Assembly: GCA_038396625.1 (NCBI GenBank)
Contig: CP121688.1
Coordinates: forward strand, 3,100,001 to 3,164,000
DNA: 64,000 nt
From: G038396625 sp038396625
Lineage (GTDB): Bacteria > Bacillota > Clostridia > Peptostreptococcales > Thermotaleaceae
Direction of reading: 5' to 3'
Shown here: piece after piece, positions 8,429 to 16,695 of the stretch
Layout of the letters: every line of letters begins with the position of its first letter
Numbering within the stretch: the stretch's first letter is position 1
Notes under the pieces: model-generated
What the model was told of the DNA's origin: nothing
What the model saw: only the letters and a program-made list of their open reading frames with translations
Databases searched by the model: none
Program-made: the position numbers and the translations under genes

Positions 8429-9262
8429 TTACTTAAAATCATTAAATTCTTCTTCCGTAAAATCGAAATATTCTTTTCTGACCTTATCGAGAAAATCCTC
8501 ATAATCTTTTCTTTCAACTTTTTCCAATTTATTGGCATATAGATTTACCATTAAATCATGACAGATATAATCCTCTCCCATATCAACAAAGCCTGGGTCC
8601 TTTGTCCATGTTACTTTACTTTCTTCACCTCTTGATATCACACCATAGAGTGCATGTTCTCCATCAATCGTAACGGTCATATAGCGTTCCTTCTTCTCTG
8701 CTAAGTATCTTTCAACTCTTCTATGGGTCACGAGCTGTTGATATGGATTGTTTTTTCCAAAGTATATGCCCTTTATCGTAACCCCTCTATGTATCGCTTC
8801 ATCTAAGGATTGAGAAATGTCCTTGATTTCTTCTTCCCATATGGAAAGGGCGATTCTTTTTTTTGCATCCTTAATTCGTAAATTTAGGAAGGCTATGATA
8901 TTCTTCCTACCTTCCACCACCATTAATTTATTGTAGCATATTTCCTCTACATAAGCTTTTTGTGTATATTGATCAACGTTGTCGAGTATATTCTTATAGT
9001 GGGCTTTCAGTTTATTGATTAGTAATTTTGGTTCAAGAGGATGATATAGGGTGGTGTCTCCTTCGATTTGCTCAAAAACCATCTGCTTACCTTTTAAGCT
9101 TTCTAATACCTCATAAATTCTTGACCTTGGAATACCAGAATTTTTACTTAAAGTATATCCATTCACAGGGTAGGTCTCTAACAGCTTTAAATATGCTTTT
9201 ACTTCATATTCGCTAAATCCTAATTTCTTCATATCTTCTATAATCATGGAATCATTCTTCAT
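8429..9262 (-). CDS. TrmB-family transcriptional regulator
   Basis: A 277-residue protein with an N-terminal TrmB winged helix-turn-helix (KKLGFSEYEVKAYLKLL, then SGIPRSRIYEVLESLKGKQM, about residues 12-65), a short coiled-coil linker (80-105) and a C-terminal effector domain of the TrmB regulatory type. Family members bind sugars or other small ligands. The gene starts 32 bases after azlD, so it is probably the last or next-to-last gene of the azlCD operon. It is a reasonable candidate to bind the large palindrome over the azlC promoter; this is inference from position. Confidence 0.82.
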   Translation of the reverse strand: MKNDSMIIEDMKKLGFSEYEVKAYLKLLETYPVNGYTLSKNSGIPRSRIYEVLESLKGKQMVFEQIEGDTTLYHPLEPKLLINKLKAHYKNILDNVDQYTQKAYVEEICYNKLMVVEGRKNIIAFLNLRIKDAKKRIALSIWEEEIKDISQSLDEAIHRGVTIKGIYFGKNNPYQQLVTHRRVERYLAEKKERYMTVTIDGEHALYGVISRGEESKVTWTKDPGFVDMGEDYICHDLMVNLYANKLEKVERKDYEDFLDKVRKEYFDFTEEEFNDFK

Positions 9263-9294
9263 CCTTTCACCGCTTTCAATTTATTTTATCCCAC

Positions 9295-9597
9295 TTATAT
9301 AGAAAGCATCATAAAGGTAATCACAATCGAACCTAATACAGGAATAATGATGCCACCTTTATACCATCCAAAAACAAAAGCAAATCCAATTCCTACTAGA
9401 GAAGCTTGCGGCATTTCGGGAGTTGCTGAAAACACACCTGGAATGATGAGTGCTCCTAGGGCTGTATAGGGTATGGTTTTTAGAAAACGATCTATTCTTT
9501 TTGGTAAATTCCTTTTAGATACAATATAAAATGGTAGCAACCTAGGAATATAGGTCACAAGCATCATGCCAATAATTAATAGGATTTGATCACTCAC
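9295..9597 (-). CDS. azlD: AzlD-family branched-chain amino-acid exporter subunit
   Basis: A 100-residue membrane protein with three to four hydrophobic segments and the AzlD pattern (IGMMLVTYIPRLLPF near the start, RFLKTIPYTALGALIIPGVF centrally). It forms a two-component exporter for branched-chain amino acids or analogues with the larger AzlC subunit. The GTG start overlaps the 3' end of azlC by 8 bases and has GGGTGAAG upstream, indicating translational coupling. Confidence 0.88.
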   Translation of the reverse strand: MSDQILLIIGMMLVTYIPRLLPFYIVSKRNLPKRIDRFLKTIPYTALGALIIPGVFSATPEMPQASLVGIGFAFVFGWYKGGIIIPVLGSIVITFMMLSI

Positions 9598-10303
9598 AAG
9601 GCTTCACCCTTTCCTCTTCATCGAAATAAGCTCCTACAGCAGAAACGACAATAATAGATAAAACAATATTCCATCCCTTGGGGAAAAACTCAAAATACGT
9701 AAAAAAAGTATTCAATATACCTGCAAACCCTGCCAATATCACCACTTTGCATGATTTCTTTGCTTCAGGTATTAAAATCGCTGCAAACATTGCATATAAG
9801 GCAATTTGCATAGCGTTTTGCATAATCTCAGGCAGCAGCTTTCCTGCCCAATATCCTAAAACCGTTCCTCCTACCCATGCACAATAGGATACGAACTGCA
9901 AACCCAGCATAAATGTTTTCGTCACTTGATCTTCTTTGAAGGACGTAGCTAAAAACGTCTCATCTGTTACACCAAAGGAAATAAAGGGAATCCATTTTTT
10001 TGCTTCCCTCTCTATTTTCGTTGCAAGGGATGCACTCATTAATAAATGTCGAAGATTTACCAACAGTGTGGTCAAAATGATTTCTCCTATTCCAGCACCT
10101 ACACTTAATAAGCTTAGTGCCATAAACTGACTGGCTCCTGCAAATACAATGGCTGAAAATAAAAAACTATCTATCATAGAAATTCCCGTGGTTTTGGCTA
10201 ACATGCCAAATGCCATTGCAATGGGTATATAACCAATTACGATAGGAAACCCTGCAATCATACCCTCTCTCCATTCACCCTGTTTACTACTATTTTTTAC
10301 CAT
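9590..10303 (-). CDS. azlC: AzlC-family branched-chain amino-acid exporter subunit
   Basis: Large subunit of the AzlCD exporter: 237 residues and six to seven membrane segments. It has the family motif GFPIVIGYIPIAMAFGMLAK near the N-terminus and FAGASQFMALSLLSVGAG, with VNLRHLLMSASLA and FGVTDETF following. I place the start at ATG 10303-10301, 6 bases after AAGGAGG, not at the upstream ATG 10342, which has no ribosome-binding site and lies inside the palindromic operator region. It begins an azlC-azlD-trmB operon. Confidence 0.9.
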   Translation of the reverse strand: MVKNSSKQGEWREGMIAGFPIVIGYIPIAMAFGMLAKTTGISMIDSFLFSAIVFAGASQFMALSLLSVGAGIGEIILTTLLVNLRHLLMSASLATKIEREAKKWIPFISFGVTDETFLATSFKEDQVTKTFMLGLQFVSYCAWVGGTVLGYWAGKLLPEIMQNAMQIALYAMFAAILIPEAKKSCKVVILAGFAGILNTFFTYFEFFPKGWNIVLSIIVVSAVGAYFDEEERVKPCE

Positions 10304-10334
10304 AACGAACCTCCTTCTTTCACAATTTGATAGG

Positions 10335-10400
10335 AATAACAATAGTAACTACTATAATAACTAGTTTTTAGTAGTTATTATAGTAGTTACTATTGTTATT
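10335..10400. promoter_or_regulatory. Perfect 28-bp palindrome centred on the azlC transcription start
   Basis: Arms 10335-10362 and 10373-10400 are exact reverse complements around a 10-base centre. The right arm contains the azlC promoter spacer and -10 hexamer. The start point falls in the centre, so a transcript would carry only one arm. This points to a DNA-level operator rather than an RNA hairpin. A short inverted-repeat insertion is the alternative. Confidence 0.65.
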
Positions 10401-10405
10401 GTCAA
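10377..10405 (-). promoter_or_regulatory. Consensus sigma-A promoter of azlCD
   Basis: TTGACA (10400-10405) and TATAAT (10377-10382) with exactly 17 bases between, all on the minus strand. It is a perfect consensus promoter, which would be strong unless blocked; the -10 and spacer lie within the palindrome. Confidence 0.85.
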
Positions 10406-10534
10406 TATATTTTTATTATTAAAATAGCTTGTTGAATAATTGGTTTAGGGTTTTCTAGGAATATCCATTTTAAATGAATTTCTATTTATTCCAATAAAAT
10501 TTGTTACAACTGACCTCTTTATAGTTATATACAT

Positions 10535-10766
10535 TTATGCAATAGCTGTAGTTCTACTAAGACGCCATGTTAATATAAAAGCAATTATAAAGATAGCGAT
10601 AATTTCTAAATTTAAGACGCTTGGAAGTAGCGTTCTTGCAGATCCAATTATTAGACCAGCAAATAATCATGTTTTCGTACATACCTAGAATCACAAAAAC
10701 TGTACCCCCACTCATTCCGGGTAGGACAATAATAAAACCTAATAGAAGACCTTTTACTATTGACAC
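10535..10766 (-). pseudogene. DUF368 membrane protein, internally deleted and frameshifted
   Basis: The leftward frame from GTG 10766 reads SIVKGLLLGFIIVLPGMSGG then TVFVILGMYENMI, the N-terminus of DUF368 membrane proteins (normally about 270-300 residues, polyprenyl-phosphate related). The sequence then changes frame, and the continuation IIGSARTLLPSVLNLEIIAI followed by FIIAFILTW resembles an internal or C-terminal family segment, ending in TAA at 10535-10537. About three quarters of the gene is missing, so it is a remnant. Confidence 0.7.
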
Positions 10767-10831
10767 AAAATTTCACCATCCATTTATTTAACATCTATCA
10801 TTAATAGTTTTTGAAAGTAAAATAAATATAC

Positions 10832-10863
10832 TAAAGGTTAGAATTGAACCCCTCTAACCTTTA
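10832..10863 (-). terminator. Hairpin after the Ca2+ ATPase gene
   Basis: An 11-bp inverted repeat (TAAAGGTTAGA at 10832-10842, complement at 10853-10863) lies 58 bases past the ATPase stop on the minus strand. The T-run is weak. Confidence 0.6.
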
Positions 10864-10920
10864 ATAAACTAACTCTTTTTTATAGCGCATCCATATGAAT
10901 GTTCCATACTGTATTAAATA

Positions 10921-13620
10921 TTAGATATTAGCATGAATACTTTCACTTTTACTTACTACTTCTTTTTTATTAAACATAATTTTACGAATAGTATTTACTG
11001 GTATAATCAGTAGCGACAATACCGTTACGACTCCCCATTCTTGAAGTGTAAGAGGTTCCACACGAAGTATTTCTCCACCAATAAAAGTCATAAAAATTTG
11101 AATTCCTACTATTAATCCCATGACTCTTAAGAAACCAGGATTCTTCGTAATATTGTCAAATATATTGATACTTTCAGTTCTTGAATTAAATCCATTTGCC
11201 ATGGCATTTAGAACAAAGAATGAAAAGAATCCAGTCATTAAATATATGCTTAACTTTTCATCTGAAGCTCTAAACATAGCGTGTATAAAATCTGAACTTA
11301 GGAATATCAAACTCATTACAGTAGTATAAATACCACTTGTTAAGATCGCACTCCACATATCCTTGCTTACAATTCTTTCGTCTCTTCTCTTTGGCTTTTC
11401 TTTCATGTATCTTTCCAACGCTGGCTCCCCACCAAAGGCAAGAGCAGCCAATGTATCCATAATCAAGTTAACCCAAAGTATTTGAGTGATGGATAGTGGA
11501 TGGTCAATTCCAATAAAGGGACCAATAAAGGAGATTAAAACAGCACTAACGTTAATTGTTAGCTGGAATATGATAAACTTCCTAATACTATGATATATTG
11601 TTCTTCCATATAATACTGCTTTAGAGATAGAATTGAAGTTATCATCAAGAATGACTATATCTCCAGCTTCTTTTGCTACTTCCGTACCTGAACCCATAGC
11701 AAATCCAACATCGGCCTTTTTAAGGGCAGGCGCATCATTAACGCCATCACCAGTCATACCCACAACCAGATTTGACTCCTGTGATATTTTAACTAATCGA
11801 GATTTATCTGTTGGTAATGCTCGGGCAATAACTCGAATTTTTGGAAGCATTTTCTTCAATTCATCATCTGACATTTTTTGCAACTCATCGGACGTTAAAA
11901 CAACTTGATCTTCTGATGTTAACAGGCCAGAATCTTTAGCAATGGCTATGGCCGTTTCCTTACGGTCTCCTGTAATCATAACTACTTGCACGCCGGCTTC
12001 TTGAACTCTTTTGATAGCTGTAACTGCTTCTGGTCTAACATCATCACGAATACCCAAAATACCTACAAATGTTAGTTTTTGAAATACTTTATCCTCAAGA
12101 AGCTCTTCTTCTGTAGTTGTAAGGGCTAGGATACGAATTGCTTTATGGGCTAATTCATCCATCTTTTTCGTTAGTAATTCTCTAGATTGTTTAGTTAGGA
12201 CTTGCTTCTGACCCTTTTCATCATAAAAGAAATCGCACTTATCAATTAGTTTCTCAGGAGCTCCTTTAATCAGGGTTAGATTAAAATCACCACAAATTTG
12301 AGTTGCAGAGAACTTGTTTTCACTGTTAAAAGGAATGCTTGTCACAGTTTCAACCTCAAAGGGTAATTGTTTACTGTGGTCCACAAAACCTAACACAGCT
12401 TTTTCTGTTCCATTTCCACCAATTATTTTATATTGACCTTTGCTATCTTTTTCACCTACCATGGAGTTGGTATTTTTTGTAATTGATAAGGCTACAAAGG
12501 TTTGCAATGGAGCTGGGATATCAGTGTACCTAGAATATTGTTTGTTTTCACCGTTAATAAAGGTTACGGTTTCCAATTGTCCTTTTGTAATGGTTCCTGT
12601 TTTGTCTGAGAAAAGAATATTTAAGGACCCAGCTGTTTCTATTCCTACTAGTTTCCTAACCAGCACGTTATCTTTTAACATTTTCCTCATATTCATTGAA
12701 AGCACCATGGCAATCATCATAGGAAGTCCCTCAGGAACAGCCATAACAATGATTATTATAGCTAGAATCAAAGCTCCAACTAAATCATTAATTGGATTCG
12801 TCCAATCTGATAGATAATACATGATTTGAGCACTGTCAAAAGAATTCTTAATCACAATTTGTTCAAATAGGAAGGCAAGAGCAATTAAAACACCACCTAT
12901 ATATCCGAACTTACTAATTCCATCAGCAAGATTTGTTAATTTTACTTTCAATGGTGATTCTCTATCTTCTGTCTTCATTTCTTGAGCCAATTGTCCATAG
13001 AAGGTACTATCTCCAACTGTAGTAACTTCAAAAATTCCTTCACCAGATACAACCACAGTGCCTCTAAAAAGTTTATACTCGTCTAAGAAGTCTACCGTTG
13101 CGGGCTCTTGATAATCCATAGGTCTCATTCGCTTTGTTGCTTCTTTTGATTCACCATTTAATACTGCTTGATCTACCTTTAGACTTCCTTCTATTAGTTT
13201 TCCATCAGCCGGTATTTTATCTCCTGATTGAAGTATTACTAGGTCTCCTACAACTATGTGGTCTATAAGAATTTCTTCTGTTTTACCATTTCTATAAACC
13301 TTAACCTTAATCTTTGCTGCATCTTCCTGCAGTTTTTGAAATGAAGATTCGTTGCTATGCTCTGACCACGTTGAAATAAGAGTTGCTAGTAGAACGGCAA
13401 GGGCAATCCCTGCGGATTCATACCATTCAGCTTTTCCCATAAATGCAAAAACAACATTTAAGAATAGTGCAACAATTAGTATTTTGATAATAGGATCACC
13501 TAAATTACCCTTTAATTTATCAAAAAATGTCTCACCTTGTTGGGGTGTAAGTTGATTTGTACCAAATTTTAACCGTGAGCTTTCCACCTCACTGGATGTA
13601 AGACCATGATATGATTTCAT
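10921..13620 (-). CDS. PMCA-type calcium-translocating P-type ATPase
   Basis: An ATP-driven Ca2+ exporter of 899 residues. It shows the phosphorylation motif SDKTGTIT (Asp339), KGAPE in the nucleotide-binding domain, TGDRKETA and the hinge MTGDGVNDAPALKKADVG. Membrane segment 4 carries AVPEGLP (294-300) and segment 6 NLIMDTLAALA. The latter matches the plasma-membrane (P2B) type rather than SERCA, where Asp-Gly-Leu-Pro follows. The start lies 8 bases after AAGGAGG. A repeated promoter-like box also found upstream of the efflux operon lies about 300 bases upstream, but a hairpin intervenes. Confidence 0.92.
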   Translation of the reverse strand: MKSYHGLTSSEVESSRLKFGTNQLTPQQGETFFDKLKGNLGDPIIKILIVALFLNVVFAFMGKAEWYESAGIALAVLLATLISTWSEHSNESSFQKLQEDAAKIKVKVYRNGKTEEILIDHIVVGDLVILQSGDKIPADGKLIEGSLKVDQAVLNGESKEATKRMRPMDYQEPATVDFLDEYKLFRGTVVVSGEGIFEVTTVGDSTFYGQLAQEMKTEDRESPLKVKLTNLADGISKFGYIGGVLIALAFLFEQIVIKNSFDSAQIMYYLSDWTNPINDLVGALILAIIIIVMAVPEGLPMMIAMVLSMNMRKMLKDNVLVRKLVGIETAGSLNILFSDKTGTITKGQLETVTFINGENKQYSRYTDIPAPLQTFVALSITKNTNSMVGEKDSKGQYKIIGGNGTEKAVLGFVDHSKQLPFEVETVTSIPFNSENKFSATQICGDFNLTLIKGAPEKLIDKCDFFYDEKGQKQVLTKQSRELLTKKMDELAHKAIRILALTTTEEELLEDKVFQKLTFVGILGIRDDVRPEAVTAIKRVQEAGVQVVMITGDRKETAIAIAKDSGLLTSEDQVVLTSDELQKMSDDELKKMLPKIRVIARALPTDKSRLVKISQESNLVVGMTGDGVNDAPALKKADVGFAMGSGTEVAKEAGDIVILDDNFNSISKAVLYGRTIYHSIRKFIIFQLTINVSAVLISFIGPFIGIDHPLSITQILWVNLIMDTLAALAFGGEPALERYMKEKPKRRDERIVSKDMWSAILTSGIYTTVMSLIFLSSDFIHAMFRASDEKLSIYLMTGFFSFFVLNAMANGFNSRTESINIFDNITKNPGFLRVMGLIVGIQIFMTFIGGEILRVEPLTLQEWGVVTVLSLLIIPVNTIRKIMFNKKEVVSKSESIHANI

Positions 13621-13757
13621 TACTATAAATCCTCCTTAATCTGTATATGGTTTTCATAAGTTTTATACACGGTTTTTAAAACTACATAAAACTTATATTA
13701 AAATAATACTACATAGTAACACAAACTCCAATTCCGATGAATATCCATAGATGTCCA

Positions 13758-13800
13758 AAATTAAAGATTGAGTTTATATATCTTTCTCAATCTTTAATTT
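13758..13800 (-). terminator. Hairpin between the repeated box and the Ca2+ ATPase
   Basis: Perfect 15-bp inverted repeat (13758-13772 and 13786-13800) with a short T-run on the minus strand. Transcription coming from the box at 13911-13946 would meet it before reaching the ATPase gene, so it is either an attenuator or a relic of a lost upstream gene. Confidence 0.55.
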
Positions 13801-13906
13801 TCTTAGTTATAGAAAGAATATTTTAAGTACAATCCAAATAACTTTTAACAGAAAGACAATTAAGGCAGTTCAAAACAATTTAAGGATACAAAGGTTATGA
13901 GAGGTA

Positions 13907-13986
13907 CTGTATTATATTGGGTAATTGTGATGAAACTGTGATGCAAATAAGCATAATTTATGTGCATTACAATTGCGTTATAAAAT
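13907..13986. repeat. 80-bp direct repeat, copy 1 (promoter box)
   Basis: Colinear without gaps with 22612-22691, with about four mismatches noted by eye. On the minus strand it holds two 11-base direct repeats (TTGCATCACAG and TTTCATCACAA, 13925-13946) upstream of TATAAT (13911-13916). In copy 2 this box drives the efflux operon. It marks the left edge of a segmental duplication. Confidence 0.85.
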
Positions 13987-13992
13987 TTTTAT

Positions 13993-14044
13993 AAAAAATC
14001 ATGGAGAAATACAGTATCAAAACTGCATTTCTCCATGATTTTTG
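13993..14044. terminator. Bidirectional terminator downstream of the DUF134 gene
   Basis: Long hairpin whose arms contain AAAATCATGGAGAAAT and its complement, flanked by an A-run and a T-run. It lies 47 bases past the DUF134 stop. Confidence 0.8.
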
Positions 14045-14090
14045 AAATTACCCAACAATTATTTACGAGTTTGCTATTCTTCGCTCTTTC

Positions 14091-14453
14091 TTATAAAGTG
14101 TTTTTTCTTCCGTGTCTATGCCGTCCTTTAAAGCATGGAGAACAAGGATGATGATGGGTGTCACATAGTATATAATCTCCACCTTCTATTTTTAAAATTT
14201 TTCCATTCACTAAGCTATCTGCAAGCTTTTGTTTTGCTTCATTGTACATTCTTTGAATTGTAGAACGAGCTACATCCATTCTTTCTGCACACTGCTCCTG
14301 TTCAAGTCCTTCCAAATCTATAAGACGAATCACTTCAAATTCTTCTACCATCATCATAATCCCATCATCTTCATGGAGCTTCCCATTTAGTGGCCCAAAC
14401 ATTTTATAATTTGGTAATTCACATACCCTTCTTCTTTTTTTCGGTCTAGGCAT
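14091..14453 (-). CDS. DUF134 putative DNA-binding protein
   Basis: A 120-residue protein that begins MPRPKKRRRVCELP, the invariant opening of DUF134. It has an acidic middle (LHEDDGIMMMVEEFEVIRLI) and a sigma-70 region-4-like helix-turn-helix (EGLEQEQCAERMDVARSTIQ, about 50-75). The C-terminal tail is rich in Cys/His (CDTHHHPCSPCFKGRHRH), suggesting metal binding. DUF134 genes usually lie beside NifX-like, DUF5320 and permease genes, as here. Its regulatory target is unknown. It lies downstream of the DUF5320 gene, with a hairpin between them. Confidence 0.85.
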   Translation of the reverse strand: MPRPKKRRRVCELPNYKMFGPLNGKLHEDDGIMMMVEEFEVIRLIDLEGLEQEQCAERMDVARSTIQRMYNEAKQKLADSLVNGKILKIEGGDYILCDTHHHPCSPCFKGRHRHGRKNTL

Positions 14454-14488
14454 CTGCTCACCCTCTTTCTTACTTATTATCTTAACAC

Positions 14489-14522
14489 AATAAAAGGGTG
14501 AGACAAGCTCATCCTTTTATTT
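14489..14522 (-). terminator. Hairpin between DUF5320 and DUF134 genes
   Basis: Arms AATAAAAGGGTGAG and CTCATCCTTTTATT form a near-perfect stem that overlaps the DUF5320 stop codon. The same hairpin, isolated from both genes, remains in copy 2 at 22698-22730. The T-run is weak, so partial read-through into DUF134 is plausible. Confidence 0.6.
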
Positions 14523-14783
14523 TTTTTCTTGTTCAAAATCATCCAATCTTTTTTCAACATCTTTTAATCTTGCTTCAAGTACTGTCCTTTCATTTTGGAG
14601 CATAGACTTTTCCACTTCTGCATCCATCGCAGCATTGCCATAAAAGAAACATCTTCCCATTCCTCTACCATAGCCAAACCCTGCTTTAATCCCACTCCTA
14701 GATTTTCCACTTCTACACAAGCCCATTCCTCTTCCTGTCATTGGACCCATACCCATAGGTCCTGTTCCATCTCTTCTAGCCAT
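14517..14783 (-). CDS. DUF5320 domain protein
   Basis: An 88-residue protein with the DUF5320 opening DGTGPMGMGPMTGRGMG, a Gly/Arg-rich region (FGYGRGMGRCFFYG) and a C-terminal coiled coil of about 35 residues (MLQNERTVLEARLKDVEKRL). Such proteins occur next to dinitrogenase-cofactor-like (NifX/NifB-C) and DUF134 genes; function unknown. The start follows AAGGAG. The flanking 10-bp direct repeats (14512-14521 and 14793-14802) are the endpoints of the deletion that removed this gene from copy 2. Confidence 0.85.
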   Translation of the reverse strand: MARRDGTGPMGMGPMTGRGMGLCRSGKSRSGIKAGFGYGRGMGRCFFYGNAAMDAEVEKSMLQNERTVLEARLKDVEKRLDDFEQEKK

Positions 14784-14827
14784 ATCATCATCTCCTTTTA
14801 TTTTGGGTATATGTTCTTTATGATTAC

Positions 14828-14855
14828 ATTATATATTATTTTGGGCATATGTCAA
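14828..14855 (-). promoter_or_regulatory. Promoter of the DUF5320-DUF134 genes with repeated motif
   Basis: TTGACA (14850-14855), 16 bases, TATAAT (14828-14833) on the minus strand. The -35 region overlaps CATATGCCCAAAAT, repeated as CATATACCCAAAAT about 40 bases downstream, so an operator is likely. The same region in copy 2 has a damaged -10. Confidence 0.65.
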
Positions 14856-14881
14856 TATTTTTTTGTTTTTCTCTTTTAAAA

Positions 14882-14930
14882 AAAATCATGAGTCAATACA
14901 GAATTCCTCTTGCATTGACTCATGATTTTT
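14882..14930. terminator. Terminator hairpin, duplicated cluster copy 1
   Basis: Inverted repeat AAAATCATGAGTCAAT with its complement, followed by T5. It follows the rubrerythrin-like tail on the minus strand. The homologous hairpin is at 22806-22856. Confidence 0.75.
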
Positions 14931-14979
14931 AATAAACTTCAACAAACACTTCAAAATGGCCTTGTATATAAGCATATGT
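14929..14979 (-). pseudogene. Rubrerythrin 3'-end relic, copy 1
   Basis: Directly after the permease stop, the leftward frame reads TYAYIQGHFEVFVEVY and a stop. This matches the last residues of the intact rubrerythrin at 24960 (ACAHPQGHFEVFVEAY). The rest of that gene is absent. Confidence 0.7.
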
Positions 14980-15423
14980 TTACATTGATTCAGCATTTTC
15001 ATATATCTTTATAATTTCTGACTTACCAGTAAAAGAACATAGAAGATATGCAATGAGAATAATGCCAGGAATATCTATCATTAATCTTGTAACTGCAAAT
15101 CTTGCTCCTAAGGCAGAAAGTTCAAATAAAAACATTGGAATCTTTGTTGTGGACCATGCACCGATAAAAATGAGTACATTACTGAATTTAACTCCTTTTT
15201 TCATATATCCTGCACCACTATTTAACAGCATAGCTGCCGTAGGGAAAGCTACAAATCATGGAATCAATGTAATAGCACCAACAACAGTAGCAAAAATTAC
15301 GTCTAGCCATTCGGATTCACTGCCTATGATCTTGGATATGAATTCTGCATCAAATGCTGCAAGCAATATACCTACGAGCATAATTACCCCTAAAAACTGT
15401 GGCAAAATATTTTCAAAGGACTT
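14980..15423 (-). pseudogene. Split-permease gene pair, copy 1, fused by a 470-bp deletion
   Basis: Nearly identical to the intact permease pair further right. Bases 15205-15423 correspond to 23601-23819 (first permease) and 14980-15204 to 22906-23130 (second permease). The 470 bases between are missing, with CAT microhomology at the junction. In addition GGA has become TGA at 15258-15256, so the first-permease part is also truncated. An 83-codon hybrid frame remains (MLLNSGAGYM joined to KKGVKFSNVL) and could in principle be translated, but nothing suggests function. Confidence 0.85.
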
Positions 15424-15478
15424 ACAACTGGTGTATTATTTCTACGATGTAGCAATGCGCCTTTTGTATGGATTTTTA

Positions 15479-16666
15479 TTATTTTCCAGTTAAATGGGGA
15501 TTATACAATAATTCTTTTGATTTCGCATGCTCCATGGCTTTTTTCTTCATTTCATGTTTTATCTGCTCAACTGCTAATTCTTCCTCTATCATCTGCATAT
15601 CCGTTGTCATCCCTGCATCATATTTTGCACGCACAAGTTCTAAGTTTCGTTCTGCACTTTTAAGGTTTGCTTCTAGTAATTCATAACTTTTCTCTAATTG
15701 TTGAATTTGCTGATATATGGTTTTTGTGAATTCTTCTAGACTAAGCTTTAAATTTGCTAGATTATATTTCTCTTGACGCAAATCAATTTTCTTTACTTCA
15801 TAAGGATCTCCGCCTGCATTATAAACATATAGACTTAGATCCAACTCTGCCATCTCTATTTTCTTTTCTTGGTTCCATATAGTGGGGCTTTCATTGATCA
15901 CCTTTATGACCAAATGGTCCACATCTTTATTCTCTAATGGTTCATATTGGGTTGTGTCTTCTAAGCTGTATGCTTCCCCTTCACCAAATCCTATTAGGCT
16001 ATTTAGCTTAGTATATGCAGTTTCAATGGTTTTTTCTAACATCTCTTTTTCCTTGATTTGCTTATGATAAGTATCTTCTTCTTTTTCTAAATCATATTTA
16101 CTTAGCAGTCCTTTTCTTTCTTTGGCCCTAGCCATTTCAAGTTTTATCTTGGCATTTTGAAGTTCTAAGTTCATGAGTTCTCTTTCATTTAAGCGCTGAT
16201 TGATTTCACTGATGGCATTTTTCACTTCAAAACCAATGTTTTCCTTCATAATCTCTCTTTGCTTTTCTGCTATCGTTAAGCTATTGACAGCACTTTTTAA
16301 CTTTTTTAATCGATTCAAACGAGCAGCATCATCCTCACCATTTCCAGTACCTGAAGGATAAGAACCACCCATTGCATCTCCTGCTTCACTTCTTAGTATT
16401 TTTAATTTCTCTATTTCTTCTAATTGGGTTTTGAATTCATAGCTATGATTTAAAGCTTTTTCAATCGCTTCCTCATAGGTTAATAGGCCTGCTTCTTCAT
16501 TTTCCTGATATTCAAGCCCATCACTCTTCACCTTATCAATGACTAGCTGTATTTCATGCGTGTTTTTTTCATCAATTATGCCTATCATATCATCTGCATT
16601 GACAATAGGAATGTTTAAGATTAGTACCAAAACAATTGGTGTAATTCCTTTTATTATTTTTTTCAT
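15479..16666 (-). CDS. TolC-family (outer-membrane-efflux-like) coiled-coil protein
   Basis: A 395-residue exported protein: signal peptide at 1-24 (KKIIKGITPIVLVLILNIPIVNA), then two long alpha-helical repeats typical of the TolC fold (LLTYEEAIEKALNHSYEFKT at 60-80 and the second repeat ending ERNLELVRAKYDAGMTTDMQ near 345-365). In monoderm Firmicutes such proteins accompany MacAB-like exporters, although no outer membrane exists. It may act as an extracellular or wall-spanning helper. Last gene of the seven-gene efflux operon, after the sensor kinase. Confidence 0.75.
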   Translation of the reverse strand: MKKIIKGITPIVLVLILNIPIVNADDMIGIIDEKNTHEIQLVIDKVKSDGLEYQENEEAGLLTYEEAIEKALNHSYEFKTQLEEIEKLKILRSEAGDAMGGSYPSGTGNGEDDAARLNRLKKLKSAVNSLTIAEKQREIMKENIGFEVKNAISEINQRLNERELMNLELQNAKIKLEMARAKERKGLLSKYDLEKEEDTYHKQIKEKEMLEKTIETAYTKLNSLIGFGEGEAYSLEDTTQYEPLENKDVDHLVIKVINESPTIWNQEKKIEMAELDLSLYVYNAGGDPYEVKKIDLRQEKYNLANLKLSLEEFTKTIYQQIQQLEKSYELLEANLKSAERNLELVRAKYDAGMTTDMQMIEEELAVEQIKHEMKKKAMEHAKSKELLYNPHLTGK

Positions 16667-16695
16667 CCTATTTTATCTCCTTTTGCTGAATTATT

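Noticed and set aside
10832..10863. Possible tRNA T-arm (GGTTCAATTC on the minus strand)
   Set aside because: The flanks do not form acceptor, D or anticodon stems and no CCA end follows. The sequence is a simple hairpin.
14980..15231. 83-codon hybrid frame as a real gene
   Set aside because: It is the chance fusion of two permease fragments in the decayed copy, and its only start is an internal Met codon of the first permease.
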